Shown in pieces: positions 35,701 through 44,211 of a stretch of DNA of 64,000 nucleotides; within the stretch, counting starts at the first letter, position 1; every line of letters begins with the position of its first letter. The stretch comes from Leeuwenhoekiella parthenopeia. Its GTDB lineage: Bacteria > Bacteroidota > Bacteroidia > Flavobacteriales > Flavobacteriaceae. Location of the stretch: the NCBI RefSeq assembly GCF_020782115.1, contig NZ_JAJGMW010000003.1:240872-304871 (forward strand). Direction: 5' to 3'. A model generated the notes under the pieces. It searched no databases, was not told the DNA's origin, and saw only the letters and a list, made by a program, of their open reading frames with translations. The translations under genes were made by a program, and so were the position numbers.

Positions 35701-35890
35701 ACTCCCTCTGGTTTTTGCCAGTGGCGTAGGTGCAGCCGGTAACCGATCAATTGGTACCGGAGCTGTGGGTGGATTGCTCATAGGAACACTCATTGGGGTT
35801 TTTGTAATCCCGGTTTTATTCATGCTTTTCCAATGGCTGCAGGAAAAAATTTCCGGAGCTCCAAAAGCTAAAACTGAAGAAACGCACTAA
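32750..35890 (+). CDS. RND efflux pump, inner-membrane HAE1 transporter (AcrB type)
   Basis: 1046 aa, the usual length. There are twelve membrane helices in the 1+5+1+5 pattern with two large periplasmic loops. Helix 4 carries the proton-relay pair Asp405-Asp406 (GIVVDDAIVVVE), and QVKTGFVPDEDRG begins the second porter half. It exports hydrophobic drugs and similar compounds using the proton gradient, as a trimer with the adaptor and channel genes on either side. The substrate range is not visible. Confidence 0.96.
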   Translation: MLKTFIDRPVLSTVVSVIIVILGVLGLTQLPITQYPDIAPPTISVTATYPGANAETILESVIIPIEEQINGVEGMTYITSTANNNGTAEITVFFNQEVDPDIAAVNVQNRVARANSLLPQAVIQTGVTTQKQQTSALMYMSFYSENPDYDDTFIQNYLKINVIPSLQRVDGVGAVNVFGGKDYAMRIWLNPDKLAAYNLIPSDVAAALNEQSLEAAAGSLGENDGEAFSYVIKYGGRFKTEEQYSDIVIKALGDGQYLRLSDVADIELGAQSYAGSSITAGKPAVNLGIFQTKGSNARDIINEIETRLDEVRGDLPDGIEIFIPYNTNSFLNASIEKVVHTLIEAFILVFIVVFIFLQDFRSTLIPAIAVPVSIIGTFFFLNLFGYSVNLLTLFALVLAIGIVVDDAIVVVEAVHAKIDEGENNVRNATVNAMSEISGAIVSITLVMAAVFIPVTFVTGPTGVFYEQFGVTLIVAIIISAVNALTLSPALCALFLKSHDEKEGTKKGSYLQRFFAAFNRGFSATVNKYGKSIGFLYRNKWVTVALLVVAAAGIWWSSSQVKTGFVPDEDRGIVFLNIQLPPGSSLDRTEEINREVYDKIKQIPGIKEGSVVSGRSFLGGAGSNNSLGFIRLDDWEDRDADSLSIEAITAKMFGVAAQFPGAQIVFFSPPSIPGFGSSAGVEVNLLDRSGGSFIDLDKVNQEFIGKLSQRPEIQYAQSSFNTNYPQYKLDVNVPLAKEMGVPISSIFSTLQGYIGGIFAADFSRFGKQYRVYIQALPRDRANKENLSELYVRTGSGEMTPITQFVSLDRVYGPQSVTRFNLFNSTKITAATNPGYSSGDAIAAVEEVAKSLPANYTTAYSGLTREEVNAGDQTTVIFILSLVFVYFLLAAQYESYLLPLSIIFSLPFGVFGAYFTTQLFGLENNIYFQIALIMLLGLLAKNAILIVEFALQRRRAGESLLDAAVDGAESRLRPILMTSFAFIMGLLPLVFASGVGAAGNRSIGTGAVGGLLIGTLIGVFVIPVLFMLFQWLQEKISGAPKAKTEETH

Positions 35891-35892
35891 TT

Positions 35893-37290
35893 ATGAAAAG
35901 ACACACCATCTATAGAATTGTAGCACTCATCTCAGTACCCCTATTGCTGGCATCCTGCTTTGCTGCAAAAGAATACGAGCGGCCCGAAACCGTAGTCGAA
36001 GACCTCAACTACCGCACCGATAATCTGCCCGTTGACAGCTCAAATGTGGCTTTGATCAGTTGGGACAAACTCTTCGCAGATCCTATGCTGAAGAACCTCA
36101 TTGCAGAGGGGCTGGAGGAAAATATCGACATCCGGGTAGCCCTTGAGAATATCAACGCTGCCGAAGCCTACTTCAAACAAGGTAAGCTGGCGTATTTTCC
36201 AACATTAAATGGAACCGCCCAGTACACAAGACAGGAATTGTCTTCAAACAGCCAGTTTGGGGGTCAGTTTTCAACGCTTGATGTGTATCAGGTTAGCGCC
36301 GGACTCTCGTGGGAAGCAGACATCTGGGGGAAAATACGCAGTAATAAACGCGCGTTTGCAGCATCCTACTTACAATCGGTCGAAGCACATCGTGCGGTAA
36401 AAACGCAGTTGATCGCTTCCATCGCATCGGCATACTTTCAGCTTCTGGCCTTAGATGAGCAGTTGCGCGTAACTCAGGCCACCATCGAAACGCGAAGCAG
36501 CAGTCTCGAGACGACCAAAGCGCTTAAGGAAGCCGGTAATGTTACCGAAGTAGGCGTAAAACAAACCGAAGCTCAGCTTTACACCGCTCAGGCGCTTAAT
36601 CTGGATATTCTAAAACAAATACGCCTGCAGGAAAACAGTCTTTCGATCTTGTTAGGCCGCGAACCCGGTCCCATCAACCGAAGTGAACTGGCAGCACAAA
36701 CCATAAATACCCCGCTTAAAACCGGCGTACCGGCAGAACTCCTGAGCAACCGTCCCGATGTGCGCGCGGCAGAGTTTGGGCTTATCAATGCATTTGAGCT
36801 CACAAATGTTGCCCGAAGTAATTTTTACCCTTCCCTGACGCTTAATGCGACGGGAGGTTTTCAAAGTCTTGATTTCTCTAAACTTTTTGATACGACCTCG
36901 CTGTTTGCAACCATTGTGGGTGGCCTTACCCAGCCTATTTTTAATGGAAGGCAAATACGCACGCAATACGAAGTCGCACAGGCACAGCAGGAACAGGCTA
37001 AACTCCAGTTTAGACAGGCTCTTCTAAATGCAACCCGTGAAGTTTCAGATGCGTTGTACAGTTATGAGATCGCTACCGAAAAACTGGAAGTAAAGCAAAA
37101 CGAGTTTGACGCCTATGAACTTGCTACCGGTTATTCTGAAGAATTATTAGATAATGGTCTGGCTAACTATCTCGAAGTATTAACAGCTCGTGAAAATGCA
37201 CTGAACTCCAGCTTAGACCTCATCAATACCCGCTACAGTCAATTACAGGCTATCGTAGACCTGTATACCGCGCTGGGCGGAGGCTGGTGA
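35893..37290 (+). CDS. Outer-membrane factor of RND efflux system (TolC/OprM, NodT type)
   Basis: 465 aa. A lipoprotein signal has Cys22 (LLASC). Two repeated OEP domains (about residues 60-245 and 270-460) show the alternating long coiled helices and short strands of the TolC fold (ALENINAAEAYFKQGKLAYFP, NRPDVRAAEFGLINAFELTNVARSNFYPSLTL). It is lipid-anchored and trimeric, completing the tripartite pump. It starts 2 bp after the pump stop. A terminator 40 bp downstream closes the operon. Confidence 0.94.
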   Translation: MKRHTIYRIVALISVPLLLASCFAAKEYERPETVVEDLNYRTDNLPVDSSNVALISWDKLFADPMLKNLIAEGLEENIDIRVALENINAAEAYFKQGKLAYFPTLNGTAQYTRQELSSNSQFGGQFSTLDVYQVSAGLSWEADIWGKIRSNKRAFAASYLQSVEAHRAVKTQLIASIASAYFQLLALDEQLRVTQATIETRSSSLETTKALKEAGNVTEVGVKQTEAQLYTAQALNLDILKQIRLQENSLSILLGREPGPINRSELAAQTINTPLKTGVPAELLSNRPDVRAAEFGLINAFELTNVARSNFYPSLTLNATGGFQSLDFSKLFDTTSLFATIVGGLTQPIFNGRQIRTQYEVAQAQQEQAKLQFRQALLNATREVSDALYSYEIATEKLEVKQNEFDAYELATGYSEELLDNGLANYLEVLTARENALNSSLDLINTRYSQLQAIVDLYTALGGGW

Positions 37291-37329
37291 TAAATCAAGG
37301 CGCCTTTTTCCCCTAAAAGCAATGCCTTT

Positions 37330-37362
37330 AAAGCCTGTAGCCAAGTGTTACAGGCTTTTCCT
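37330..37362 (+). terminator. Terminator of the efflux operon
   Basis: AAAGCCTGTA (37330-37339) pairs with TACAGGCTTT (37349-37358), 9-nt loop, followed by TTCC. Confidence 0.8.
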
Positions 37363-37414
37363 ATAATTTATAAGCCCTCACATCCCTCAGTTGAAAAGCC
37401 AATTCACTTTAATT

Positions 37415-37882
37415 TTACCAGGATGTATACGGGTTTTTACTGAGCTGCGAATTGTAATACCGGTTATCGCCGGTAACTTCCTCTCCCAACCAGTCTGGTT
37501 TATCAAAATGCTGATCTGCGGTTTCGAGTTCTATTTCAGCCAGCACGAGGCCCTCATTATCGCCATAAAACTCATCAACTTCATAGGTATGCTTACCGGC
37601 CTTTACATAATATCGCGTTTTATGTATGCTTCCGGGTTCGCAGAGTTTAAAAAGCTCCTGAGCGTCTTCAGGTGCAATCTCCTTTTCCCATTCAAAACGG
37701 GTAGTCCCGCCGGCATCTGAAGCTCCTTTTACAGTCAAAAAAGCCTGGTCGCCCGTGATACGCACGCGTACTGCACGAGCCGGATTGCTGCTGAGATAGC
37801 CCTGCTTAATTTCGCTTTGCGAAAAAGCTTCCGTCTTAAAGCCGGTATTTTTGACCAAAAATTTACGTTCGATTTCAAGCAT
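37415..37882 (-). CDS. CYTH domain protein (triphosphate tunnel metalloenzyme)
   Basis: 155 aa from ATG 37882 (MLEIERKFLV), the start that puts the ExExK signature (Glu3, Glu5, Lys7) at the very N-terminus as in the family. Basic and acidic residues follow on alternate strands (VRVRITGDQAFLTVKG, TRFEWEKEI, TRYYVKAG, YEVDEFYGDNEGLVLAEIE). The fold binds triphosphates in a beta tunnel; bacterial members of this short class are inorganic triphosphatases. It overlaps the preceding gene by 8 nt, so the two are cotranscribed. Confidence 0.9.
   Translation of the reverse strand: MLEIERKFLVKNTGFKTEAFSQSEIKQGYLSSNPARAVRVRITGDQAFLTVKGASDAGGTTRFEWEKEIAPEDAQELFKLCEPGSIHKTRYYVKAGKHTYEVDEFYGDNEGLVLAEIELETADQHFDKPDWLGEEVTGDNRYYNSQLSKNPYTSW
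37811..37830 (+). repeat. TTTTCGCTTTGCG palindrome-family copy inside the CYTH gene
   Basis: TTCGCTTTGCGAAAAAGCTT; near-palindromic family member inside the 5' part of the CYTH coding region. Confidence 0.5.
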
Positions 37883-38540
37883 CGCCATAGGCAAGTTCTT
37901 TTATTTTATCAGATTCTATTCGGGCATCGGGATAGGTGCTAACCGCAAGTTTTTTCATTGCGATAACCAATGCTTCCGGCTTGATGCTTTGGTATTTCTT
38001 TAGCGGTCCTACCAGAAACCAGTTAAAAACCTTAAAGGCTTTTATGGCCAGTTGCTCTGCGGTGCGTTTTTCGTCCCGGTCTGCAGCAAGCAATGCCGGT
38101 TCCAGAAAATAGGCCTCAGGAAGATTGAGTGCCAAAATATCGCGTTCCATTTCGCCCTTAACCTTATTGTAAAACACCCGGCTATCAGGATCTGCACCCA
38201 AAGCCGAGATCACGATAAACTTTGGGATTCCGTTTTCTTTACACAGCCTGGCCGCAGCTAATGGAATACCATAATCTATAGCCTTATACTGCTCTTTATC
38301 TTCCGTTTTAGATTGGGTAGTGCCAATGCAGCAAAAAACCACATCGGCTTTAAAATCGTCCTTTTGCTTTTTAAGTTCAAACAGATCTACAACCTGCTCC
38401 TCGAGTTTAGGATGCTCAAGACTCGATTTGCGCCGGTGAAAACTGATGAGTTTGTCGTATGTGGCATCGGCTAGAATGGATTGTGCCAAAAGCTTTCCGG
38501 TTATGCCCGTAATTCCGAGAATGATTGCTGTTTTTCCCAC
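37875..38540 (-). CDS. NAD(P)-binding atypical SDR (HTATIP2/NAD(P)H-binding type)
   Basis: 221 aa. An N-terminal Rossmann motif has GITGITGKLLAQ (residues about 9-20), then VFCCIGTTQSKT and a YxxxK-like VFYNKVKGEMERD. It belongs to the atypical SDR group near HTATIP2/TIP30 and NmrA-like proteins, which often lack dehydrogenase activity; the role is unknown. It is divergent from dinB, with a 68-bp intergenic region that must hold both promoters. Confidence 0.85.
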   Translation of the reverse strand: MGKTAIILGITGITGKLLAQSILADATYDKLISFHRRKSSLEHPKLEEQVVDLFELKKQKDDFKADVVFCCIGTTQSKTEDKEQYKAIDYGIPLAAARLCKENGIPKFIVISALGADPDSRVFYNKVKGEMERDILALNLPEAYFLEPALLAADRDEKRTAEQLAIKAFKVFNWFLVGPLKKYQSIKPEALVIAMKKLAVSTYPDARIESDKIKELAYGDA

Positions 38541-38608
38541 CTTGTATATTTTAGTCTAAAATACAACAAGCATCTTAAACCTCAACTTGTGCGTATTTTT
38601 GTAGCGCG

Positions 38609-39712
38609 ATGGAAGAATTCCCCACAGACCGAAAAATCATACACGTTGATATGGACGCGTTTTACGCCTCTGTAGAGCAGCTGGACAACCCCGAGTTGCG
38701 GGGCAAGCCAGTGGCTGTAGGTGGCGGTTCAGAGCGTGGCGTGGTAAGCGCTGCCAGTTATGAAGCTCGAAAATTTGGTGTACGGAGCGCCATGGCGGGA
38801 GGTCTCGCACGCAGATTGTGCCCCGATCTTATTTTTGTAAAAACCCGTTTTGACCGCTACCGCGAAATCAGCACGCAAATACGGGAGATTTTTTACGAAT
38901 ATACTGATCTGGTTGAACCCCTTTCACTTGACGAGGCCTATCTGGATGTTACCGAAAATAAGAAAGGAAACCCAAGCGCCACGAAGATCGCCCGCGAAAT
39001 TCGAAAAAAAATAAAGGAAAAAACGGGCCTGAATGCTTCCGCTGGAATTTCAATCAATAAGTTTATTGCTAAAGTGGCCAGCGATATCAATAAGCCCAAC
39101 GGGCAAAAAACGATTCCACCGGAAGAGGTGATTTCATTTCTGGAAGCTCTGGATATTCGCAAGTTTTATGGCGTAGGTAAGGTCACCGCAGAGAAGATGT
39201 ACCAACTGGGCATTTTTACAGGAGCTGATCTCAAGCAAAAGTCGCAGGAATACCTAACCCAACATTTCGGTAAAGGTGGAACACATTATTACAACGTGGT
39301 GCGCGGTATTCACCGCAGTCTGGTAAAACCAGATCGTATACGTAAATCTCTGGGTGCAGAGCGAACCTTTAGCGAGAATATTTCTTCTGAAATTTTTATG
39401 CTCGAAAGGCTCAACAGCATTGCAGAAGAGATAGAACGCAGGCTGAAGAAATCTGACGTGGCGGGTAAGACGATCACCTTAAAAATCAAATACAGCGATT
39501 TTACCCTTAAAACCCGAAGCAAAACCCTGCCCTATTTTGTACGCTCAAAAGATGTTATATTAGAAACTGCCAAAGAACTTCTCTTTCAGGAAAAAATGGA
39601 AAATAGCGTACGCCTGCTGGGGATTACGCTGGCTAACCTCAATACCGAAGATCGAAAACAGGAGGAGCCGAAAGAACGCGAAATCGCGGTACAACTTAAA
39701 TTTGCCTTTTAA
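38609..39712 (+). CDS. dinB: DNA polymerase IV
   Basis: 367 aa. It has the Y-family palm: Asp14-x-Asp16 (HVDMDAFYASVEQ), SLDEAYLDVT (Asp108, Glu109), then the HhH thumb (IRKFYGVGKVTAEKMYQLG) and little-finger domain. The protein ends QLKFAF, a plausible sliding-clamp-binding tail. It carries out translesion synthesis, error-prone on undamaged DNA. Upstream GTATTTTTG (38593-38601) resembles a TAnnTTTG -7 element; no LexA-like site is evident. Confidence 0.96.
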   Translation: MEEFPTDRKIIHVDMDAFYASVEQLDNPELRGKPVAVGGGSERGVVSAASYEARKFGVRSAMAGGLARRLCPDLIFVKTRFDRYREISTQIREIFYEYTDLVEPLSLDEAYLDVTENKKGNPSATKIAREIRKKIKEKTGLNASAGISINKFIAKVASDINKPNGQKTIPPEEVISFLEALDIRKFYGVGKVTAEKMYQLGIFTGADLKQKSQEYLTQHFGKGGTHYYNVVRGIHRSLVKPDRIRKSLGAERTFSENISSEIFMLERLNSIAEEIERRLKKSDVAGKTITLKIKYSDFTLKTRSKTLPYFVRSKDVILETAKELLFQEKMENSVRLLGITLANLNTEDRKQEEPKEREIAVQLKFAF

Positions 39713-39719
39713 TAAAAAA

Positions 39720-39749
39720 GGTCATTCAGTTACCTGAATGACCCTTCTT
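39720..39749. terminator. Bidirectional terminator between dinB and pyk
   Basis: GGTCATTCAG (39720-39729) pairs with CTGAATGACC (39734-39743), loop TTAC. T-rich tracts lie on both sides. Confidence 0.88.
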
Positions 39750-39770
39750 TTCTATTCTATAAGTTATAGC

Positions 39771-41207
39771 TTAACTACCCTGTATTTCACGTACGCGAAG
39801 GGTGTTTACCATACCTTTTTCGCTGATAGGCATAGCCGCAAGGCTTATTACCATATCACCGATATTTAGGAAACCACTGTCCCGGGCAATCCGGTTAATG
39901 TCTCGCACCGTCTCATCTGTTGAAACAAATTTATCGTAGAAAAATGCCTTAACACCCCACAATAAATTCAACTGACTTAGGATAACCCGGTTTGATGTAA
40001 ATACCAGAATGTGTGAATTGGGTCTCCAGGCCGAAATCTGAAATGCGGTATAACCTGAATTGGTAAGCGTTGTGATCGCCTTAGCGTCAATCTCGTTGGC
40101 CATAAGAGCCGCGTGATAGCAAATCGCTTTGGTAATATAGCGACGCGTGCGAATGTGTGGTGGTGTATGTGGTACTTTGATAAGCTTAGAATCTTCAACC
40201 TTTCTACAGATAGAAGCCATACGCTCTATTACCTGTACCGGGTATTTACCTACCGAAGTCTCCCCGCTCAACATCACAGCATCAGCACCATCCATTACCG
40301 AGTTGGCAACGTCGTTTACCTCTGCACGGGTTGGGGTAAGACTGTCTATCATTGTTTCCATCATCTGTGTGGCGATGATAACCGGGATTCGGGCTTTTTT
40401 AGCCGAAAGCACCAATTCTTTTTGAATAAGAGGTACTTCTTCTGCAGGAATTTCAACTCCTAAATCACCACGAGCAACCATCAAACCATCACTATACGCA
40501 ACGATTTTCTCAATATTTCTAACGGCTTCGGGCTTCTCAATTTTAGAAATAATAGGAATTTTATGCTCTGAATGTTCTTTGATCAGATCCTGAAGCTGAA
40601 TCAAATCACCCTCGTGTCTTACAAAAGATAAAGCGATCCAGTCTACTTTTTGGCCTATGGCAAAGATGGCATCTTCGATATCCTTTTCAGTAAGTGCAGG
40701 CAAGGAAATGTTAGTATTCGGCAGGTTTACCCCTTTTCTGGATTTAAGCGGTCCTCCCTGAATAACTACGGTTTCTACCTCGCTTTCCTTATCGGTATTT
40801 AAAACTTCAAAAATCAGTTTTCCGTCATCAAGCAGGATGCGCTCACCTTTATTTACATCTCTTGGAAAGTGCTCGTAGTTCATATAGACACGCTCTTTGG
40901 TGCCTTCAAATTCTTCTTTTGTAGAGAAAACTATCTTATCACCGGGCTCCACCACCACTTCGTCTTTCATCACACCAACCCGAAGTTTTGGTCCCTGTAA
41001 GTCTGCAAGAATTGCCGTGTTGTAGCCAAACTCTTCACTCAGGCTTCTGATCATCTGGATACGCTCTTTTACAGCATCGTAATCTGCGTGAGAAAAGTTG
41101 ATACGAAAAACATCTACCCCTGCTTTTATCATATCGTGTAAAACTTCCCGTTTACTCGTGGCAGGGCCCAATGTGGCAACAATTTTAGTCTTTTTTGTGT
41201 CTGACAT
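39771..41207 (-). CDS. pyk: Pyruvate kinase
   Basis: 478 aa. Signatures: TLGPAT at the N-terminus, the substrate/metal-binding helix region ISKIEKPEAVRNIEKIV, ARGDLGVEIP, and the T-ATQMMETMI stretch. The C-terminal allosteric domain is present. It makes pyruvate and ATP from phosphoenolpyruvate and ADP in the cytoplasm. Its start overlaps the stop of the IPExxxVDY gene by one base, so it is the last gene of the acpP-fabF-rnc-IPExxxVDY-pyk run. Confidence 0.97.
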   Translation of the reverse strand: MSDTKKTKIVATLGPATSKREVLHDMIKAGVDVFRINFSHADYDAVKERIQMIRSLSEEFGYNTAILADLQGPKLRVGVMKDEVVVEPGDKIVFSTKEEFEGTKERVYMNYEHFPRDVNKGERILLDDGKLIFEVLNTDKESEVETVVIQGGPLKSRKGVNLPNTNISLPALTEKDIEDAIFAIGQKVDWIALSFVRHEGDLIQLQDLIKEHSEHKIPIISKIEKPEAVRNIEKIVAYSDGLMVARGDLGVEIPAEEVPLIQKELVLSAKKARIPVIIATQMMETMIDSLTPTRAEVNDVANSVMDGADAVMLSGETSVGKYPVQVIERMASICRKVEDSKLIKVPHTPPHIRTRRYITKAICYHAALMANEIDAKAITTLTNSGYTAFQISAWRPNSHILVFTSNRVILSQLNLLWGVKAFFYDKFVSTDETVRDINRIARDSGFLNIGDMVISLAAMPISEKGMVNTLRVREIQGS

Positions 41208-41689
41208 TATTCAAAAATTAAATTCTGTTTCGATTTTAAAGCGCTTACGTCTATCTGGTAAGCGGTTATTATATGGGGAATTCGGTTTAATTGCCCCAAA
41301 AGTTTGGTACAGGGAGCGTTATCTTCATCGCTCTCAACTTTAAGCAGGTAATCGGCATTTTTTACTTCAGGAACCAAATTAAAGGTCTTGAAGTGTTCTG
41401 ATTCTGCAAAAAGTGCGTTAGCTGTAAGCACCTGCGAATATCTTAATTTAAAATGATTTGAGATCAAGGTATAATTAAGATAATTTTTAGAATCTTCATA
41501 CCGCATAGTGCCAAAACTGTACTTCAGTTGCTTTGCATAAAAATGTACATCCTCTGAACTTGACAGGCGCAATCCTGCGTATTTATTGATTAAAAAGGCC
41601 AGTCTATACTGTTCTAAAGAACAATGTATGGCGATCAGATTAAAGTCAAAATCAAAAGCCTCGTCCAGCAAGAGTTTATAAGATCCCAT
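41207..41689 (-). CDS. IPExxxVDY family protein
   Basis: 160 aa. This Bacteroidota family always lies between rnc and pyk, as here. The naming motif is degenerate: IPHIITAYQID instead of IPE...VDY, near the C-terminus (about residues 137-147), followed by LKSKQNLIF as is usual. There are no membrane segments or catalytic motifs; function unknown. Translation is coupled to pyk by a TAATG overlap. Confidence 0.85.
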   Translation of the reverse strand: MGSYKLLLDEAFDFDFNLIAIHCSLEQYRLAFLINKYAGLRLSSSEDVHFYAKQLKYSFGTMRYEDSKNYLNYTLISNHFKLRYSQVLTANALFAESEHFKTFNLVPEVKNADYLLKVESDEDNAPCTKLLGQLNRIPHIITAYQIDVSALKSKQNLIFE

Positions 41690-41772
41690 ATCTGAGGTTA
41701 AAGATAAGTCAACTGTTTTTTAATTAGCGCACTTTTGCTTTATGAAACTGTAAACCTTCTTAATAAAGGAAT

Positions 41773-42519
41773 TTAATTAAACTGTTGCAAATCTATTTTG
41801 CTCTGAAACACGTAATACGCCCTTTTTGCGGCCTTCTCTTCTGCTTTTTTCTTTGAAGTTGCCCGTGCCTTGGCCACCTGCTTGCCGTCTATACTCAGTT
41901 TTACAGAAAAGTGACGAATCACATCCTGCCCGGAGTCTTCATAGGTATTGAAGTTGAAGGTTTTCTTTTCTTTCTGGCACCATTCAATCAACAGGCTTTT
42001 ATAGCTTATAACGCGTCCTTCAAGTTTCTCAATATCCACGTAAGGGTCAATGACGCGCTTATTTATAAATTTTCGGGCATATTTATAGCCGCGATCCATA
42101 TAAATGGCACCCACCAGTGCTTCAAACAGATTGCCGTGTACATTGACTCCAAAATTCTCTTTAGGTATAGCCGCCCGAATGAGATTGAGTAAACCCAGGT
42201 CACGCCCCAGTTCATTAAGATGCTCACGACTAACTACCTTAGAACGCATTTTAGTTAAATAGCCCTCATCACCACGGCCTACCTCGTCAAAAAGATAAGC
42301 GGCAATAACGGCACCCAGCATCGCATCCCCCAGAAACTCCAGGCGCTCATAATTAAAGGGATGTCCCTTTTTATTTTGCAACCCCAGTGAGCGATGGGTA
42401 AAGGCTTCCTCGTAGCATTTTAAGTTTTTAGGCTTAAAACCCGTGATCTTTTGGATTACCCCAAAAAAATTCCCGTCCTTTTCAGAACGGGAAGTAAATA
42501 TGTTGCGAATAACACCCAT
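41773..42519 (-). CDS. rnc: Ribonuclease III
   Basis: 248 aa. The RNase III signature ERLEFLGDAMLGAVIAAYL spans residues 58-76 with metal-binding Glu61 and Asp65 and the second catalytic Asp/Glu pair in NLFEALVGAIYMDRGY. The dsRNA-binding domain is at about 170-240 (SYKSLLIEWCQKEKKTFNF...ATSKKKAEEKAAKRAY). It cuts double-stranded RNA in rRNA maturation and regulation. It is 7 bp after fabF. The N-terminal extension of about 20 residues is normal for Bacteroidota. Confidence 0.97.
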   Translation of the reverse strand: MGVIRNIFTSRSEKDGNFFGVIQKITGFKPKNLKCYEEAFTHRSLGLQNKKGHPFNYERLEFLGDAMLGAVIAAYLFDEVGRGDEGYLTKMRSKVVSREHLNELGRDLGLLNLIRAAIPKENFGVNVHGNLFEALVGAIYMDRGYKYARKFINKRVIDPYVDIEKLEGRVISYKSLLIEWCQKEKKTFNFNTYEDSGQDVIRHFSVKLSIDGKQVAKARATSKKKAEEKAAKRAYYVFQSKIDLQQFN

Positions 42520-42526
42520 AGGTGGA

Positions 42527-43780
42527 TTAATCGCTTAACTTTTTAAATAAGATACAAGCATTATGACCTCCAAAACCAAAAGTGTTGCTCATCGCTACAT
42601 TAACTTCACGCTTTTGCGCTTTGTTAAGGGTTAAATTGAGCGAACTATCAATATTCTCATCAACCGTAGTATGATTTATTGTTGGAGGAACCAGACTGTG
42701 TTGCATCGCCAGAATAGAGGCGATAGCTTCAATGGCTCCTGCAGCTCCCAGTAAATGACCGGTCATTGACTTGGTTGAATTGATATTGATATCTTTTGCA
42801 TGATCACCAAAAACTTTGGTAATCGCTTTTAGTTCTGCAACGTCTCCTAAGGGAGTTGAAGTACCGTGCGTGTTGATCGCGTCTACTTCTTCGGGTTTTA
42901 TGTTGGCATCGCGCAGACAGTTAAGCATCACGCGTTCTACACCTATACCATCAGGATGTGGTGCAGTCATATGATACGCGTCGCTAGACATTCCGCCACC
43001 TACAACTTCTGCATAGATTTTTGCGCCTCGTGCTTTTGCATGCTCGTATTCTTCAAGAATAAGGGCTCCCGCACCTTCGCCCAAAACAAATCCGTCGCGG
43101 GTTGCATCAAAAGGTCTTGAAGCAGTTTCCGGACTATCGTTGCGGGTGGAAAGGGCGTGCATCGCATTAAAACCACCCATACCCGCTTTGGTTACTGCCG
43201 CTTCGCTACCACCGGTAACAATGATATCGCAATGCCCCAAACGAATGTAGTTTAAAGCATCAATCATTGCATTGGCTGAAGAAGCACATGCTGAAACCGT
43301 GGTATAGTTGGGCCCCATAAAACCGTGCTTGATTGAGATATTACCCGGGGCGATATCTGCAATCATTTTAGGTATAAAAAACGGATTGAAACGCGGGGTG
43401 CCGTCACCTTCAGCGAAGTTGATCACTTCATCCTGAAAGGTTTCCAGGCCACCTATTCCTGCTCCCCAGATTACACCTACCCTAAATTTATCAACCTCTT
43501 CCAGATTAATTCCGGCGTCAAGAATAGCCTGATCAGAAGATACCAGTGCATACTGTGCAAAACGATCTAATTTTCGGGCTTCTTTTCGGTCAAAAAAATC
43601 TAACGCGTTGAAATTTTTGAGCTCACAAGCGAATTTTGTTTTAAACTTCTCTGTATCAAAATACGTGATAGGGGCACAGCCACTCTTACCCGTACTCAAT
43701 CCTTCCCAATATTCTTCAATATTGTTTCCGATCGGGGTAAGCGCACCAAGACCTGTTACAACGACTCGCTTTAACTCCAT
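42527..43780 (-). CDS. fabF: 3-oxoacyl-[acyl-carrier-protein] synthase II
   Basis: 417 aa. The catalytic triad is Cys165 (TVSACASSAN), with histidines in INTHGTSTP (about 305) and MTGHLLGAAGA (about 341). Lys of NSTKSMTGH is conserved. It elongates acyl-ACP with malonyl-ACP in fatty-acid synthesis. It is 19 bp downstream of acpP, the carrier it uses, and 7 bp upstream of rnc. Confidence 0.97.
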   Translation of the reverse strand: MELKRVVVTGLGALTPIGNNIEEYWEGLSTGKSGCAPITYFDTEKFKTKFACELKNFNALDFFDRKEARKLDRFAQYALVSSDQAILDAGINLEEVDKFRVGVIWGAGIGGLETFQDEVINFAEGDGTPRFNPFFIPKMIADIAPGNISIKHGFMGPNYTTVSACASSANAMIDALNYIRLGHCDIIVTGGSEAAVTKAGMGGFNAMHALSTRNDSPETASRPFDATRDGFVLGEGAGALILEEYEHAKARGAKIYAEVVGGGMSSDAYHMTAPHPDGIGVERVMLNCLRDANIKPEEVDAINTHGTSTPLGDVAELKAITKVFGDHAKDININSTKSMTGHLLGAAGAIEAIASILAMQHSLVPPTINHTTVDENIDSSLNLTLNKAQKREVNVAMSNTFGFGGHNACILFKKLSD

Positions 43781-43799
43781 AAGGTAATTTGCTTTCTTC

Positions 43800-44033
43800 T
43801 TACTTTGCTTCTTCTATATAGGAAATAGCTTGACCTACAGTAGCTATATTTTCTGCCTGGTCGTCTGGAATCTGAATGTCAAATTCTTTTTCAAACTCCA
43901 TAATTAGCTCAACTGTATCTAATGAGTCTGCTCCCAGGTCATTAGTGAAGCTTGCTTCAGCTACAACCTCGTTCTCATCAACGCCTAATTTATCTACGAT
44001 GATAGCTTTTACTCTTGATGCAATGTCTGACAT
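43800..44033 (-). CDS. acpP: Acyl carrier protein
   Basis: 77 aa, normal size. The phosphopantetheine attachment Ser37 lies in [13 protein letters not shown]. It is highly acidic, as expected. It carries growing acyl chains for fatty-acid synthesis and is the first gene of the fabF-rnc cluster. Confidence 0.98.
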   Translation of the reverse strand: MSDIASRVKAIIVDKLGVDENEVVAEASFTNDLGADSLDTVELIMEFEKEFDIQIPDDQAENIATVGQAISYIEEAK

Positions 44034-44063
44034 AATATTTAATTTTAAATTTTAATTAGGAGG

Positions 44064-44071
44064 CAAAAATA
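44064..44071 (-). promoter_or_regulatory. Candidate -7 box upstream of acpP
   Basis: TATTTTTG on the minus strand matches TAnnTTTG, 31 bp before the ATG. No good -33 TTG at the expected distance, so this is tentative. Confidence 0.4.
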
Positions 44072-44211
44072 GCAAACTTTACGGTTTTACCACATTACCA
44101 GTCTAAAATGTGACGTTAATTTAAGTATTTAGTTTTTAAGAACAGGCTTAAAGCGCTTATTTAAACAAATAATAATACGTTGTTTTGCAGCCTTACAACA
44201 TTCTATTTTTA

